A DNA stretch of 64,000 nucleotides from Rhynchopus euleeides (Eukaryota; Euglenozoa; Diplonemea; Diplonemida; Diplonemidae), in assembly GCA_963210315.1 (NCBI GenBank), contig OY723252.1, positions 1,178,001 through 1,242,000 on the forward strand, in the 5' to 3' direction. Both the position numbers and the translations under genes were made by a program. The notes beneath the pieces are model-generated. The model was not told the DNA's origin. It saw only the letters and a list, made by a program, of their open reading frames with translations, and did no database searches. Below, in pieces: positions 9,133 to 18,321 of the stretch (position 1 is its first letter; each line of letters opens with the position of its first letter).

Positions 9133-10365
9133 TCACAGCCGTGCTGCTGCATCAGGCGATACAAGCTCCTTGTCTGCAAGAAGCCGCCGTGCGGCATCCC
9201 TTCTACCGGCACGCGCCAAGGTCTTTGCATGCATGACATGGAACTTCGCTAGATGCAAGCTATCTATGCCCGCATTCAATACCTCCACGGCCAGCGCATC
9301 TGCAGACTCTGCATCGCACGCAGCAAGGTGCACAGACATCAGACACGCAGCCAGGGTGGGTGACTTGGCTGTGCAGACATACAATGCCTGTTCGTAGAGC
9401 GCCCGCGCAATGCCCTGCCACTTGCGCTTGTTGCGCGATATGAGGAGCACATCCGCAACAAGGTCCAGCAATACCGCATACGCTGCGGTTCCCAATTCAG
9501 CCCACCCGACGGATCCGGCAAAACTGCAGGCCGCTGTGAAGTCGAGAGAGGTAGCATAGACGCGCAGCATCTCTGCTGCCAGCAGCGGTGTCACCCCACG
9601 GCCCTTCCCAGCAGAGGTGCTGTGGTATTCCGTCAGGTAGGCCTGGGCCACGCCGGCATCGCCTGACACGCTGCACACACGCAGCATCGCGGCGTAGTGT
9701 TTGGGTGTTCTGTCCGCAGGATGGAGGGAGCGGAACAGCGGTTCTGCAAGGCCCACGCTGCCTGCAACCCGCAGCAGGCAGCAGATCGCCTCCGGTTCGG
9801 CAGGGTCCCACCCCCCGGCCAGCATCGTGTCGAAGGTGGAGAAGGCGTTGCGGCGGTCGCCCTGCGTTGAATATGCCTTCAGGAGGTAGAGTGTGGCTTC
9901 GCCCGTAGCAGCCACCCCGCACTGCTCCATCTCGCGGAGTATGCGCTTCACCTCGCCGACCAGGCCGTTGCCTGAGTAGCAGGAGAGGAGGGCGTTGAAG
10001 CATGCCCGGTCCAGCTCGACGCCGCGCTGCCTGATGCTGGCAACGGCATGGGGGAGCAGCCTCGTCTTCCGTGTTCTGGCGATCCCGGCCAGCAGGGCCG
10101 CCGCCTCGCGGGTGGATGCGTCGGTGTGCGAGTTGTACTGCATCAGCAGCCTCGACCCCTCCACGCCCCGCTTCCACGTGCTGGCGGCTACCCTTCCGGG
10201 CTCAGAATGAAGCTGGCGCCACTCGCAGGCGGCGTCCTGGACGGATCGCCCCGGCACGGGTGCCGTGTCCGATCCCTTGTGCCGAGGCGGGGCGCCTCTA
10301 GCGCGGCTCCACAAAGCGGACCCGAGGTGGGCGACACCACGCGCACCCCGAGATGCAATAGGCAT
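9133..10365 (-). CDS. Pentatricopeptide repeat (PPR) protein, probably organellar
   Basis: Helical-repeat RNA-binding protein. PPR proteins bind single-stranded RNA in mitochondria or plastids and act in processing, editing or translation. Repeat-like units run through the middle of the protein: LDRACFNALLSCYSGNGLVGEVKRIL is followed by ATLYLLKAYSTQGDRRNAFSTFDTM, with further looser units after it. I chose the ATG at 10365 (MPIASRGARG) because it opens an Arg/Ala/Ser-rich, acid-free presequence. An upstream in-frame ATG at 10461 would add 32 low-complexity residues. Length is about 410 aa with no C-terminal extension domain and no visible intron. Its target cannot be inferred. Confidence 0.7.
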   Translation of the reverse strand: MPIASRGARGVAHLGSALWSRARGAPPRHKGSDTAPVPGRSVQDAACEWRQLHSEPGRVAASTWKRGVEGSRLLMQYNSHTDASTREAAALLAGIARTRKTRLLPHAVASIRQRGVELDRACFNALLSCYSGNGLVGEVKRILREMEQCGVAATGEATLYLLKAYSTQGDRRNAFSTFDTMLAGGWDPAEPEAICCLLRVAGSVGLAEPLFRSLHPADRTPKHYAAMLRVCSVSGDAGVAQAYLTEYHSTSAGKGRGVTPLLAAEMLRVYATSLDFTAACSFAGSVGWAELGTAAYAVLLDLVADVLLISRNKRKWQGIARALYEQALYVCTAKSPTLAACLMSVHLAACDAESADALAVEVLNAGIDSLHLAKFHVMHAKTLARAGRRDAARRLLADKELVSPDAAARL

Positions 10366-11932
10366 CAGTGGGCATGCAAGGGCTGTGGGGGGGTGGCGCC
10401 GTGTGTACCTGAAAGGGTGTGGGTGTGGGTCGGCATCCCTTGCTCCGGCAGATGTTGTCATGTGTCATGTGTCATGTGTCATGTAATGGTAATGGTAATG
10501 GTAACGCTAACGGCAGCAGCAGCAGGGGAGGCGAAGAGTAGGCAGCACCGTGCGTGACACACCCTTGCTGCGAAGGGTGCACAACCTCCTGGTGTGCATC
10601 GGGCTGGCCCACGGCAGAGCCTGAACGGCAGTTCAGCGCCATGAAGCGACTGGGGCCAGCACGCCGCAACAACACGGTTCGAGACACTCATGCGGGTTGT
10701 CGACCACCGGGAGCAACTGGAGCAGGAGCACCTGGAGCAGCAGCAACCGGGCAGAAGAGCAAGAATTGGAGAATGCAAGAGGCACATCACATCACACGGC
10801 CTGGCCCCGCAGCGTTCAGAACGAAGAAGGTGTCTGGGCGCCAAGTGGACGGCGCACAACCCACGTGACATGGTAACGGTAATGGCAATGGTACTGTGAA
10901 TGGCAACCGTAATCGTAACGGTCATGGTAATCCCTGCGGATGAGACTTAACTGCTACACAGACAGCAGCAGAACGACCAAATACCCCGTCGTCGTCATCG
11001 ATGAATTCACACTGTTCCCATCAACAGAATTGGCCTTAATCCTGCTGGAGCCTTCAAACAACCGGGTGGACAACAAACCAACATCGGGGAGCACGACCCT
11101 ATATAAAACCCAGTTTCTATAATCCCTGTCAAACCTGCATTTTGACCCCACTCCCTCAGACGTTTTATACCACCTCAGTAGCCAGGTTGCTGTTTCATAT
11201 ATTTTGTGCAGTCCACCACCAGGGGCAGGAGGCGGCGGCCTACGAGAGCCTCTTGACGGAGAGGGACAAGGCGGAGCATATGCAGATGCAACTGACGAAG
11301 GCGAACGTCTCCCAGGCGCCCTTGCGACCAGGAGGCTTGACGGCGTGTCGCAGCATGGCCAATGCCAACACCACGTGGCCCACAAAGGGAGGAGGGTCGG
11401 GCAGTGGGGCGGGTGGGCGGGTGGGATGGGGTGCGACACTCTCCTAATCACTTCTTGGCAATGCGCTGCATCACGACCAGGGGTCCGAACACCACGTGGA
11501 CCCCACCCTTCCTGGCACCTCGTTCCGAACCACAAGCATCACAAGCCTAATGGGAATCTAGGTTCTGCAAAATCACCCTGCGTCGGCTCCGCCGAACTGG
11601 CAATACCGCGTGCCACCAGGAGTGCAAAACATGTAAAAACACCATCCCCCGATCTCCACCTGGTCCCTCCAGGACGCACAGATCAGGCATCGGGCGACAC
11701 AGGACAAGGCCAGAGGGAGGGGCCGTGGGGGGCTGGTGTGAGGGTTGGGCAGTTCGACATGTTTGTTTGTGGGGCGCGACGTGCCCCCACCCGTGAAGGA
11801 AAAGAGGAATGAGGAGGACGCAGTGAGGCTGCCGCGAGCACCTCAGACCACAGCAGGCTTGCCAGAGAGGCAAGGGGCGAGGCAGGGTGAGGTGGCCTGT
11901 TCTAGAAGCAGCAAGGCTGGGCTGCACACGGG
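10366..11932. other. Gene-free region with GGTAAT microsatellites
   Basis: TCATG and GGTAAT/GGTAAC short tandem repeats occur at about 10460-10520, and a second island of the same words is at about 10868-10930. A plus-strand segment near 11210-11330 (QEAAAYESLLTERDKAEHM) looks like a coiled-coil protein fragment but is bounded by stops and low complexity, so I do not call a gene. A TATAAAA word lies near 11101. Confidence 0.45.
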
Positions 11933-13562
11933 TCAGAGGCAGCGGCGTCTCTGGTTGTGGTGCAGCTCAGGGAAGGCGGCAGCAAGGATGTCGCTGTCGC
12001 GCCGCAGCGGGGCTGACGCGTGGATGAAGGCTTTTGGGGCGGCAGACACAGCAGCCAGCACCACCTCCTTGTCGTAGCACAGCGCTGTGGAGGCGTACTT
12101 CAGGGCACAGCCCTCCTGTCGCACAGCCGCCAGCACCACCTCCTTGTCGCGGCACAGCGCTGTGGGGGCGTACTGCAGGGCACGTCCCTGCTGTCGCACA
12201 GCCGCCAGCACCACCTCACGCTTGCTCCGCAGTGTGTGGTGGGCGAGGCGCAGCGCACTGCCGCAACTCGTCACGGCAGCGAGGACCACCTCTTCGTCAG
12301 CACAGAAGACAGGATCGACGAACTGCAGAGCACCACCGTGTGCACGAGCTGCTTGAAGCACAACCGACCTGTCGCTTCGCAGTGAAGGGTCAGCGTACTG
12401 CATGGCCCTCCCGTCCTGCAAGACGGCAGCCAGTTGAAGCTCCTTGTCACGGCACAGTGAAGCACTGGCGAGCTGAAGAGCGCACCCGCACTTGCGTACG
12501 GCTGCAAGCATGAAGTCTCTGTTGCTGTGGAAAGAAGGGTCGGCGTAGAGGAGACCTTGCCCGTCACCATATGTGGTTGCGAGCACCACCTCCTCGTCCT
12601 TGCGAAACGCCAGGTCGACGTACTGCAGCGCGCTCTCCGACGTGCCCGACTTCACAGCAGCAAGCACGACCTCACGATCCCTGCGCAGGTTGTGTGAAGT
12701 ATACGCCAACACATGACCATTTTCCCGCACGGATGCGAGGACCACATCTCTGTTGCTGCGGATGGAATCACAACAGAACTCCAAGGCCAGTGGGGCCTGT
12801 GCCACCGCAGCAAGCTGCACCTCCGTGTCGCTACGCACGGAGGGGTGGGCGTACTTCAAGGCACACCCATTCAGCTTGACACACTGCAGCACGAAGTCTC
12901 TGTTGGTCTGGAGTGATTTGTCCGCGACACCGAGCACTCGTGCGTGACGCCGCACACCTGCCAGCACCACCTCCTCGTCCTTCTTCAGGTGGGATGGGGC
13001 ACACAGCAGTGACAAGATCCGACCGGGCCCTCTACTCTGCATCGCAGCCAGCACCACCTCCCTGTCGCCCTGCAGGGAAGGGTGGGCGTCTCGGAGTGCA
13101 TGGGGGCCCGTCTCGAGTGCTGCAAGGACAAGGTCTCGGTCGCAGCGCAGAGACTCGTCTGCATGGTGCAGCACGCTACCGTCCCACAGAACTGCCTCGC
13201 GTTGGAACTCTGTGTCGTCGCGCAGTGGAGATGATATGGTGTGGAAACTGCGCGACACCCGCACGGCAGCGAGGACCGCCTCCCTGTTGTCTGACCGTGC
13301 AGCCGCAAATCCATTGTCAAATGAACGACTTGTGCATGCGAAATGAAGGATGAACTCCTCGTCGTTGCGCAGTGCCCCACTTGCGTACCTTAGATCCTGT
13401 GCTGCCATGACGACCTCCCTGTCGTTGCGGAGGGACTCGCAGGCGTACTGGAGTGCATAGCTAGTTTCCTGCACAGCTGCCATGACGACCTCCCTGTCGT
13501 TGCGGAGGGATTCACAGGCGTACTGGAGTGCAGAGCTGTCCGCTTGCACAGCTGCCATGACG
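11933..13562 (-). CDS. DUF4116 repeat protein, C-terminal part (gene split by LINE)
   Basis: About twenty tandem units of roughly 24 residues on the pattern R-D-x-E-V-V-L-A-A-V-x-x-x-G-x-A-L-x-Y-A-x-x-x-L-R; DUF4116 corresponds to two such units. The first two units are nearly identical copies (ACESLRNDREVVMAAVQ), so the array was still growing recently. The reading frame enters at the LINE target-site duplicate and continues exactly the frame of 21704-22310. The apparent first Met (MAAVQAD) lies in the middle of a repeat and is not the natural start. Function of DUF4116 is unknown; the repeats may form an alpha-helical solenoid. As it stands this half has no start of its own. Confidence 0.8.
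13547..13562. repeat. LINE target-site duplication, 3' side
   Basis: CACAGCTGCCATGACG, identical over 16 bases to 21704-21719. It abuts the CATATA 3' end of the element, read on the minus strand. Confidence 0.9.
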
Positions 13563-13636
13563 TATATGCTTTGAAAAGTGACTTACCCAACTCCCCCCGA
13601 CTGGGGGAGCAGGCAGCGCCACTTGGTCCCGTGTCG

Positions 13637-16600
13637 TTATCGCAACCCCCACATCCCACGGAGGGTGCGATCGCCGCTCTTCAGGTGGTGCTTCTTGCAG
13701 CACTCCTCCACCTGCACCCTGCGTGCGCCCGTCTTGCCCTTGCATTTGTCGCACAACTCCCTGTTGTGCTTTACGCATGCGTGGTGCCTCTTGCAGCAAA
13801 TCGCGGCGGACGTCCCTGCCCTCAGGCAAGCCCCGCACGCTGTCTTGCTGTGCCTCTCGCACATGTCGACAACCTTCGCACACCGCTCCTCAACGTCTTC
13901 GTCTGGGTGGTGGTGCGCGCAGCAGCATTCAAGCATCTCGACTTTGTTTTCGATGCAGTCCTCGCACCGCACTCGCTGGTGTTGCCGGCATGCGCGTTCA
14001 CCCGCTACCTTCCGCCTCGCATCTGGCACCGTCACCGGGTCGCCCACTGGCAGTTCGGTGCTCGTTTCCCTCGCGCTGCATTCATCCACACGATCCCTCC
14101 ACTCCGCGCATTTCCTCTCCCATTGCTCAGCTCTCTGCGCACGGCCGGGTGCGTGTTCGACCACCGCGTCCTCACCCCATACGTGCGCCGCCTCCTTCTT
14201 TGCAGTTGCTTCCCTCTTTAGAAGGAATCTCGTCTTCGCAGAGGCCTGCACCCGTCTCAGGATGTCTTCTACCTCCTGTGTCATCGTCAGCTTGGGGCGC
14301 GACGTGAAACCCGCCAGGGGCGGAGCCCCGAAAGTCTTCAGCGTGTGAATGCTGCGATTATCCTCTCCCTTGCGCACCTCGCGCCCGTTGCCCGCCGCCC
14401 CTGCCTGCCGCAGCAGGACGCCCATCTTGTCCGCCCGTTCCTTCAGACTCAGACTCTCCCCCAGGTCCAGGCCCGAGAAGGCCTCGAAGTCCAGCGCGAG
14501 CTCGAGCTGCGTGATCCCTACCGCTGTGTCATCAGACCAGCTCAACGCAGCGAGCCACTCGCGGAACGCCCAGAACATTCCTTCGTCACCCGCCCAGCGC
14601 CGTTTGAGGTATTTGCTCCAAACCGTGCGCTCAAGCGGGTTCAACGTGACGGTAGGGCCTGGAGGTGTCCAGCCCCACGGGAACCCCGATCGCTCACGCT
14701 CCGCCACTTTGCGTGCCTTGTCACCTGCCTTGTCCTCGTCAAAGCGCGCGATGGCAATGTCAGCCATCAGCCTCTGCACCCTCGACACGATCCCAACCCG
14801 CCGCTGTTCCTGTCCGATCACAGCGGTGAGCCACCCCTTCTGCACAATGCCACACCTGGCAAAACACGCCGGCCACGTGCGTGCCTCCCGAACCAGGTCT
14901 TCCGCACCTCGACGCAAGTGCGCCCACCTGGGGCACCGCCACCACATGTGCATGTGGGTCTCCACCGAGTCTTCGCAGTAGTGGCACAGTGCGGTTATCC
15001 GGATCTTCTTCTCCGCCAGATGTTGTCCCGTCGCAGTCGCCCCCGCGATGTTGCCCCGAATCACCCCAGCGACGTAGATGTCCGTCCCCCGGTCCTTCCA
15101 CAGCGCGTTCGTCGCCTCTCTGTCGATGCCGCGTTCGACACCCACCATCGACTTGCGCTCCTTGGCCACTTCCGTGAAGTATTTGGCCCGCTGCGCCTCC
15201 CGCATCTCATGACCCCACCTCCCGGCATCGAAGGTGTCGATGTGCACCCGGAGGCCGCACCTGAGGCCGATCATGTCGAAGGCGCTCCCCCAGTCCCAGC
15301 CAAGTCGTTCGAAGTCTCTCTGCAGCAGCGCCATGGGGCCCTGCGTCATGTTGTCCACCCTCAGCTTGTTGAGCTCCCATACCTCCCTCGCAAGGTCATG
15401 CGTCTCCCTGTCCTTGACGAGGCGCAGGAATGTCCGAAATCGCATTTGCGGCACAGCCACCTTCGTGTCGATCACCGTCGGCGCCAGCACCTGGCCTACA
15501 ATGGTGTGCGACCGCTGCTTGCGCTTCTCCCCCCACACACTCTGCACGCAGGCCAGCGATGTATCCCTCTCCAAGTACGCAGGGATGTCCGTCACCGTGC
15601 AACCATACAGCATCATCGAGTGCGCTAGCGAGTTCACCAACTTGCACTTTTCAGCGAATCGCAAAGGCGTTTTGCGGATTCGCTTCAGCACCTTCGTCGC
15701 CTTCTTCACTCGCGAGCAGAACGTCTCCTTCTTCTGTCTTCCCTGGAAGACCATGTCGGCGCCGAGAGTCTTCAGCGACTTCTTGTGGGGGAACACCCCG
15801 TGGCTCAGCCCGAAGGAGGTCACCCCTTTTTTATCCGTGGTGAAGCCTGCGCACTTCTCAGGCTTCGCTTCCATATCCGTGAGGGTGATGAAGTCTTCCG
15901 TGATCACCGCCGCCTGCGCCACCTTCACCTTGTCCTTGTGCAGGGCATAGATGTCGTCGGCGTAGGCCTCACCCTTCACCCCCGCCTCGCGCTCGATCGC
16001 GTGCGTCCAAACCGCGATGATGGCATTGAGGAGCACCACTGGCAACGGACATCCTTGCAGAATGCCGTTGGTGCAGCGGAAGGGCTCACCCACCCCAACA
16101 CCACCGATCTTGAATCTTCGTTCGAGGGTGCTGTAGGCCGCTCTCAGTGGCCGCATGATGCGATCGTGTGCACCCCACTCCGTCGCCAGCGCCAGCGAGA
16201 TTTCATGGGGAACACGGTCAAAACATTTGGCGAAGTCAATCGTGAACCCCCACAACGCCCTCGCGTCTCCCTGCAGTAGCGCCTTCTCGACGCGCAGCGC
16301 CATCTTCCAGTACAGCGCATCGGTCCCGTGGTGTGGGCGGAACCCGTGCTGCCCATCCGTCACCCACGACTCCTGCCACTTGATCAGGCTCCTCAGCCTC
16401 GTGGCTGCCCAGAGCCTGTACACGTATGATGTCACCGTGATCGGCCTCTGCTCGAGGGGCCCGAGGGGCCCATCACCATTCCCCTTCGGGATCAGCGAGA
16501 TCAGCGCACGCATCAGCGACTTTGGCCACTTGCCAGTCCTCTCGACCACGTCGAACACGTCCGCCAGTTTGTCCAGAAGTGGCGTCGGCAGCTGCTTCAG

Positions 16601-18319
16601 CTCTGCCATGCGCCACCCTTCGATCCCGGCCGACGTCTTCGTCTTCATCTTTCGCAGCGTCTTCCGTAGGTCGTTGCCGTCAAGCTTCGACAACTTCATC
16701 TCGCACCCCCTCCCGGCGATGTCCGCTTCGAAGCGCTCCCTGAAGGCTTCATACGTCGGCTCGGGCTGATCCTGGAACCGCCGGAAGATTGGGGACCACG
16801 CCTCACGTAGCAGCTCGTCGGACTCCTTGTGGTTAGCTGTGAAGGTCCCGTCACCCCGCTTCAGTGACGTGACCTTCTTGTACTCCACCTCTTTGCAGAA
16901 GTCGAATACCGCCTTCGGGGCGTTCTCCCAAGCTTCCCGCAGGCGGTGCTTCCAGCGGCGCGTCCTGTCTTCTGCCACCTTCCGACAGAGTGTGTCAAAC
17001 TTCTGCCTCACCTTCTTGCGCCATACATGCAGCTCCTCCAGCTGGGGCTTCTCCATTGGTGGATGGAGGTCGGCGAGACTCGTCATTGTGCCGCGAGCGT
17101 GGTCCCAGGCCCGCGCGATGTCGTGTGGCGTCTGGCCCAGCTCGATCTGCTTCTTCGGTCTTATAGCATCCACGACGCATTCGTCCAGCTGGGCGAGGCA
17201 CTTGAGCAGCCGTCGTTGGCGGATGATCAGCGGGTCGCCAGTCTGCCTGTCCGTCTTCGTCGTCGCACGCACCTCTGTCGGTTCACGGCATTCGCCTCTG
17301 CCCCGATATGCCTGTTGCTTGCCTTCGAGATGATCGTCGCACGCCTCACAAAGGAAGTCCTCCGCCCAGGTGTTCCATCGCCGCCACATTGCCTCTGGGT
17401 CCCCAGCCGACCCGCCCCAGTGCAACTCGCTGTCCCACATGTCTCGCGCCCTCTGCAGCTTTTTCTGCGCCTCGTCGACAGGGAATCCTCGCGGCACGCG
17501 GTAGCGGCTCACCATCTGGTCGTAGGCATCTATCTGCAGCTTCACCTCGATGGGGCGGTGTTGCGGTATCCCCGTGACTTGCAGGACCTGCACCTGTTGT
17601 AGTCCGAGGAAGGCAGCCCGGTTCAGCACGACATAATCGATACGCGACTGCGACTGCACGAGGTTGCCGTCCTTGCGCCTGCGTGTCGACACGCATGTCA
17701 CATCCGGCTCCATGTCGCGCGCTACGGCATACTCCTTCGCAGCGTCCAGCCAAATGCCCGTGTCCAGGCTCGCGCTGAGCGTGGCAGAGTCTACAGCTGT
17801 CGTGTTGAAGTCTCCCCCGATAACGCACGGCGCATCCCCCTCACGCGCCGCCGACTCAAAGGCGGACATCAGCTGCTCCTCGCGCATCTCCTCGTCTTGC
17901 ACGTCACAGTACAGCGAGGTGAAGTCCAGCCAGGTCGACCCGTCCTTCAGGGCCACTTTCGCACGCACCCATCTGCTCGAGCCCCACAGCTGCCGCTCAT
18001 TGTCCGATTGCGGCTCGACCCACCTGTGGGGGATGCCTTTCCGCACCAGAATCGCGACACCACCCGGCTTCGCCTCGTGATCCGAACGCCATGTAGGCAG
18101 CGGCTTGCCCCACACCACCTCCCAGCCCAGCTCACGCAGCTCGCTGGCGACGAGCGTCTGGCTCGCCTCCGTGCACTTCGTCTCCTGCACAAGGATCACC
18201 TGCGTGCCTTCCTCCGCCGCTCCCACCAGCGCGGAGAAGTTCTGCTGCAGCGACGTCACATTGGCGCTGATGAACGCCGACCCTGCCGCCGCAGCATTAG
18301 GGGGGCTCACCCCCGCCAC
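13637..18319 (-). CDS. LINE ORF2: APE endonuclease, reverse transcriptase, zinc motif, Cys-rich tail
   Basis: Polyprotein that nicks target DNA and primes reverse transcription. Residue numbers count from 18319. Endonuclease (about 15-262): SANVTSL, QETK at 45-48, GGDFN at 168-172, SRIDYV at 225-230, and QHRPIEV with the catalytic His at 254. RT (about 560-850): PKGNGDG, GQHGFRPHHGTDAL at 656-669, FTIDFAKCFD at 692-701, ILQGCPL, and the catalytic AYADD at 785-789. A zf-RVT-type motif, CHYC...H.H....C, lies at 1112-1129. The last 130 or so residues are unusually rich in Cys and His (CCCAHHH, CCKRHH, CCKKHH). The codon at 18319 is GTG, and the first Met is at residue 145, inside the endonuclease, so translation probably depends on ORF1 by frameshift or reinitiation. 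The frame is open upstream into ORF1, in the -1 frame. Confidence 0.9.
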   Translation of the reverse strand: MAGVSPPNAAAAGSAFISANVTSLQQNFSALVGAAEEGTQVILVQETKCTEASQTLVASELRELGWEVVWGKPLPTWRSDHEAKPGGVAILVRKGIPHRWVEPQSDNERQLWGSSRWVRAKVALKDGSTWLDFTSLYCDVQDEEMREEQLMSAFESAAREGDAPCVIGGDFNTTAVDSATLSASLDTGIWLDAAKEYAVARDMEPDVTCVSTRRRKDGNLVQSQSRIDYVVLNRAAFLGLQQVQVLQVTGIPQHRPIEVKLQIDAYDQMVSRYRVPRGFPVDEAQKKLQRARDMWDSELHWGGSAGDPEAMWRRWNTWAEDFLCEACDDHLEGKQQAYRGRGECREPTEVRATTKTDRQTGDPLIIRQRRLLKCLAQLDECVVDAIRPKKQIELGQTPHDIARAWDHARGTMTSLADLHPPMEKPQLEELHVWRKKVRQKFDTLCRKVAEDRTRRWKHRLREAWENAPKAVFDFCKEVEYKKVTSLKRGDGTFTANHKESDELLREAWSPIFRRFQDQPEPTYEAFRERFEADIAGRGCEMKLSKLDGNDLRKTLRKMKTKTSAGIEGWRMAELKQLPTPLLDKLADVFDVVERTGKWPKSLMRALISLIPKGNGDGPLGPLEQRPITVTSYVYRLWAATRLRSLIKWQESWVTDGQHGFRPHHGTDALYWKMALRVEKALLQGDARALWGFTIDFAKCFDRVPHEISLALATEWGAHDRIMRPLRAAYSTLERRFKIGGVGVGEPFRCTNGILQGCPLPVVLLNAIIAVWTHAIEREAGVKGEAYADDIYALHKDKVKVAQAAVITEDFITLTDMEAKPEKCAGFTTDKKGVTSFGLSHGVFPHKKSLKTLGADMVFQGRQKKETFCSRVKKATKVLKRIRKTPLRFAEKCKLVNSLAHSMMLYGCTVTDIPAYLERDTSLACVQSVWGEKRKQRSHTIVGQVLAPTVIDTKVAVPQMRFRTFLRLVKDRETHDLAREVWELNKLRVDNMTQGPMALLQRDFERLGWDWGSAFDMIGLRCGLRVHIDTFDAGRWGHEMREAQRAKYFTEVAKERKSMVGVERGIDREATNALWKDRGTDIYVAGVIRGNIAGATATGQHLAEKKIRITALCHYCEDSVETHMHMWWRCPRWAHLRRGAEDLVREARTWPACFARCGIVQKGWLTAVIGQEQRRVGIVSRVQRLMADIAIARFDEDKAGDKARKVAERERSGFPWGWTPPGPTVTLNPLERTVWSKYLKRRWAGDEGMFWAFREWLAALSWSDDTAVGITQLELALDFEAFSGLDLGESLSLKERADKMGVLLRQAGAAGNGREVRKGEDNRSIHTLKTFGAPPLAGFTSRPKLTMTQEVEDILRRVQASAKTRFLLKREATAKKEAAHVWGEDAVVEHAPGRAQRAEQWERKCAEWRDRVDECSARETSTELPVGDPVTVPDARRKVAGERACRQHQRVRCEDCIENKVEMLECCCAHHHPDEDVEERCAKVVDMCERHSKTACGACLRAGTSAAICCKRHHACVKHNRELCDKCKGKTGARRVQVEECCKKHHLKSGDRTLRGMWGLR

Positions 18320-18321
18320 GG

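Noticed and set aside
10490..10930. Telomere-like repeats (GGTAAT, GGTAAC)
   Set aside because: The words are irregular, short and internal, and match no known telomere repeat.
11142..11447. Plus-strand coiled-coil gene
   Set aside because: Only about 40 residues look protein-like. The rest is low complexity and no start or flanking exon is convincing.
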